DNA of 64,000 nt from Kutzneria buriramensis. Its GTDB lineage: Bacteria > Actinomycetota > Actinomycetes > Mycobacteriales > Pseudonocardiaceae. The DNA lies in assembly GCF_003387475.1 (NCBI RefSeq), contig NZ_QUNO01000016.1, positions 245,621-309,620 on the forward strand. Direction: 5' to 3'. The notes under the pieces are model-generated. The model had not been told where the DNA came from and searched no databases. It worked only from the letters and a program-made list of their open reading frames with translations. Below are positions 62,920 to 64,000 of this stretch, one piece after another. Position numbers and translations under genes: made by a program. Within the stretch, counting starts at the first letter, position 1; each line of letters opens with the position of its first letter.

Positions 62920-63076
62920 GGCCTCAGTTTGCCTTAACCCTCTTCTCTTTCCTGCGCGTCTTGGTGGTTGTTGGGGGTCTTCGTCCCCAGGGTGTAAGGG
63001 CTGGTCTGAGAGGGCGGTTCGGGGCAAACCCATTCGCTGTCAGGACATGTCCATACTCGGTCGTGAACAGCGCGGA

Positions 63077-63401
63077 CCTGTGCGTGCCGAGAACTGTGTC
63101 CGTGCAGGTCAACGGGTATGCACGGGTGGCTAGTCAACGTCCGGCACGATCCGGCTCATGCTCGTCCGCTTCGCCTACCTCGCCGTCTCCCACGCCTTCG
63201 CCGCGCTACGGCTCTTGCGCATGACCGACCGTGAGAAGGACGTCGAGATCCTTGCCCTGCGCCATCAACTCGCGGTCTTAAAGAGACAACTCGGCGATCA
63301 GCGGCCGCGCTTGGGGCCCGAGGACCGCGCGTTGCTCGCGCGCCCCTGGCCCGTCCGATGCTGCGCCGACTCCAACTGCTAGTTGTACTGCCCGGGGAGG
63401 T
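63077..63401 (+). pseudogene. 5' remnant of a third related IS transposase
   Basis: The left end begins near 63077 (TGTGCGTGCCGAGAACTG, similar to the other IS ends). From 63158 a transposase N-terminus reads FAALRLLRMTDREKDVEILA and LRHQLAVLKRQLGDQRPRLG, then shifts frame near 63340 (LRRLQLLVVLPGEVV in the next frame). It is cut at 63402 by an IS481-type left end. Confidence 0.75.
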
Positions 63402-64000
63402 TGTGAACAGGCGGACACGTGAACCGATGATCTTAGAATGAGGGAGGGCCTTCCGGTTCGGTGTGGATTGCGACGTCTGCACCGACGACCGAAAGGCCCT
63501 CATGCCCCACCGTAACGCCCCGCTGTCCGAGACCGGCAGACTGCGCCTGGCCCGGTGCGTCGTGCACGACGGTTGGCCGCTGCGTCGGGCCGCCGAGCGG
63601 TTCCAGGTCTCGGTCTGCACAGCGAAACGCTGGGCCGACCGCTACCGCGAGCTGGGCGTGGCCGGCATGGCCGACCGGTCCAGCCGGCCCCGCACCAGCC
63701 CGCACCGCACCCCGACCCGTGTCGCATCGCCTACCTGCTCGACCTGACCCCGTCCACCGTCCACCGGATTCTGACCCGCTACGGCCTTGGCCCGCATGAC
63801 CCACCTGGACCGCCTGACCCACCTGGACCGGGCGACCGGCCGGCCGGTCCGCCGCTACGAACACGACGCGCCCCGGCGACCTGGTCCACGTCGACATCAA
63901 GAAGTTGGGCAACATCCCTGACGGCGGCGGCCATCGGGTCCACGGCCGTACCGTCGGCGGCCGCAACAGCAGCGCCCACCGCGATCCCACGCGTCCCCGT
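63402..64000 (+). mobile_element. IS481-family insertion sequence, partial
   Basis: The left end TGTGAACAGGCGGACACGTG at 63402 matches the usual IS481 terminal repeat. The element continues beyond the window. It lies within the third IS remnant, giving nested insertion. Confidence 0.8.
63502..64000 (+). pseudogene. IS481 transposase with frameshifts, runs off window
   Basis: Starts MPHRNAPLSETGRLRLARC with helix-turn-helix PLRRAAERFQVSVCTAKRWA and MADRSSRPRTSPHRTP, as in IS481 transposases. The next conserved block (LDLTPSTVHRILTRYGL, then DLVHVDIKKLGNIPDGGG) lies in other frames, so at least two frameshifts break the gene near 63720 and 63850-63880. The 3' end is outside the window. Confidence 0.8.

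Overview
The window is high-GC DNA with dense, often overlapping genes (ATGA, GTGA and TGATG junctions), many GTG/TTG starts, a mycothiol-dependent-type DinB protein, a DUF6292 protein, a DivIVA-like coiled-coil protein and Tat/lipoprotein exports. Together these point to a filamentous actinomycete, most likely Pseudonocardiales (a Kutzneria-, Crossiella- or Amycolatopsis-like genus). The genus is inference; the actinobacterial assignment is firm.

1-35.1 kb is chromosome-like. It carries an NB-ARC/TPR STAND protein, an acyl-CoA ligase with a TetR-type palindrome upstream, and a four-gene operon (solute-binding-like protein, TelA, solute-binding/vWA lipoprotein, small membrane protein). Then come small regulatory or hypothetical genes, an MFS exporter and a GH28 pectinase. 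13.3-19.3 kb is an unusual tightly coupled operon: a GNAT protein, a LuxE-like acyl-protein synthetase, a LuxC-like reductase fused to an AMP-forming ligase, and one more ligase. It is followed by a chitinase, DivIVA/phosphatase and amidohydrolase/hydrolase genes. A complete sugar-uptake operon comes next (LacI regulator, GH1 glucosidase, two permeases, binding protein) with two LacI operators around a promoter, and then a GH2 exo-glucosaminidase-type enzyme.

35.3-40.2 kb starts with tRNA-Pro(GGG) and looks like the edge of a genomic island. It holds an integrase cut off by an insertion sequence (IS1 here, 35765-36931), remnants of a second IS, a truncated coupled gene start, an acetylxylan-esterase-type gene, and a chimeric pseudogene joining an enolase-superfamily N-terminus to a frameshifted GH95 fucosidase. 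A further degenerate stretch follows.

40.2-60.4 kb is a biosynthetic gene cluster that I do not recognise. The minus-strand arm (48.6 to 40.2 kb) runs from a consensus promoter through a tiny ORF, an atypical seryl-tRNA-synthetase-like amino acid:carrier-protein ligase, a BtrH-like cysteine acyltransferase, a luciferase-like monooxygenase, a transglutaminase-like protein, a second luciferase-like monooxygenase and an asymmetric heterodimeric ABC exporter. The plus-strand arm (48.9 to 60.4 kb) has an unknown protein, a GT11 fucosyltransferase, GDP-mannose dehydratase, a carrier protein, a free-standing condensation protein, GDP-fucose synthase, a DegT-type sugar aminotransferase, a second carrier protein, a KS-like protein, a hotdog dehydratase, an active ketosynthase, a carbamoyltransferase, a third carrier protein and a truncated second amino acid:carrier-protein ligase. 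The parts suggest an amino acid loaded on a carrier protein, modified and possibly extended by a minimal ketosynthase set, and joined to a 6-deoxy(amino)sugar that may be fucosylated and carbamoylated. No adenylation domain, ketoreductase, thioesterase or regulator is visible.

60.4-64 kb is a mobile-element edge: an intact IS related to the one at 35.8 kb (IS2, 60692-61878), a DMT-type transporter, the 5' remnant of a third related IS, and a frameshifted IS481-type element running off the window.
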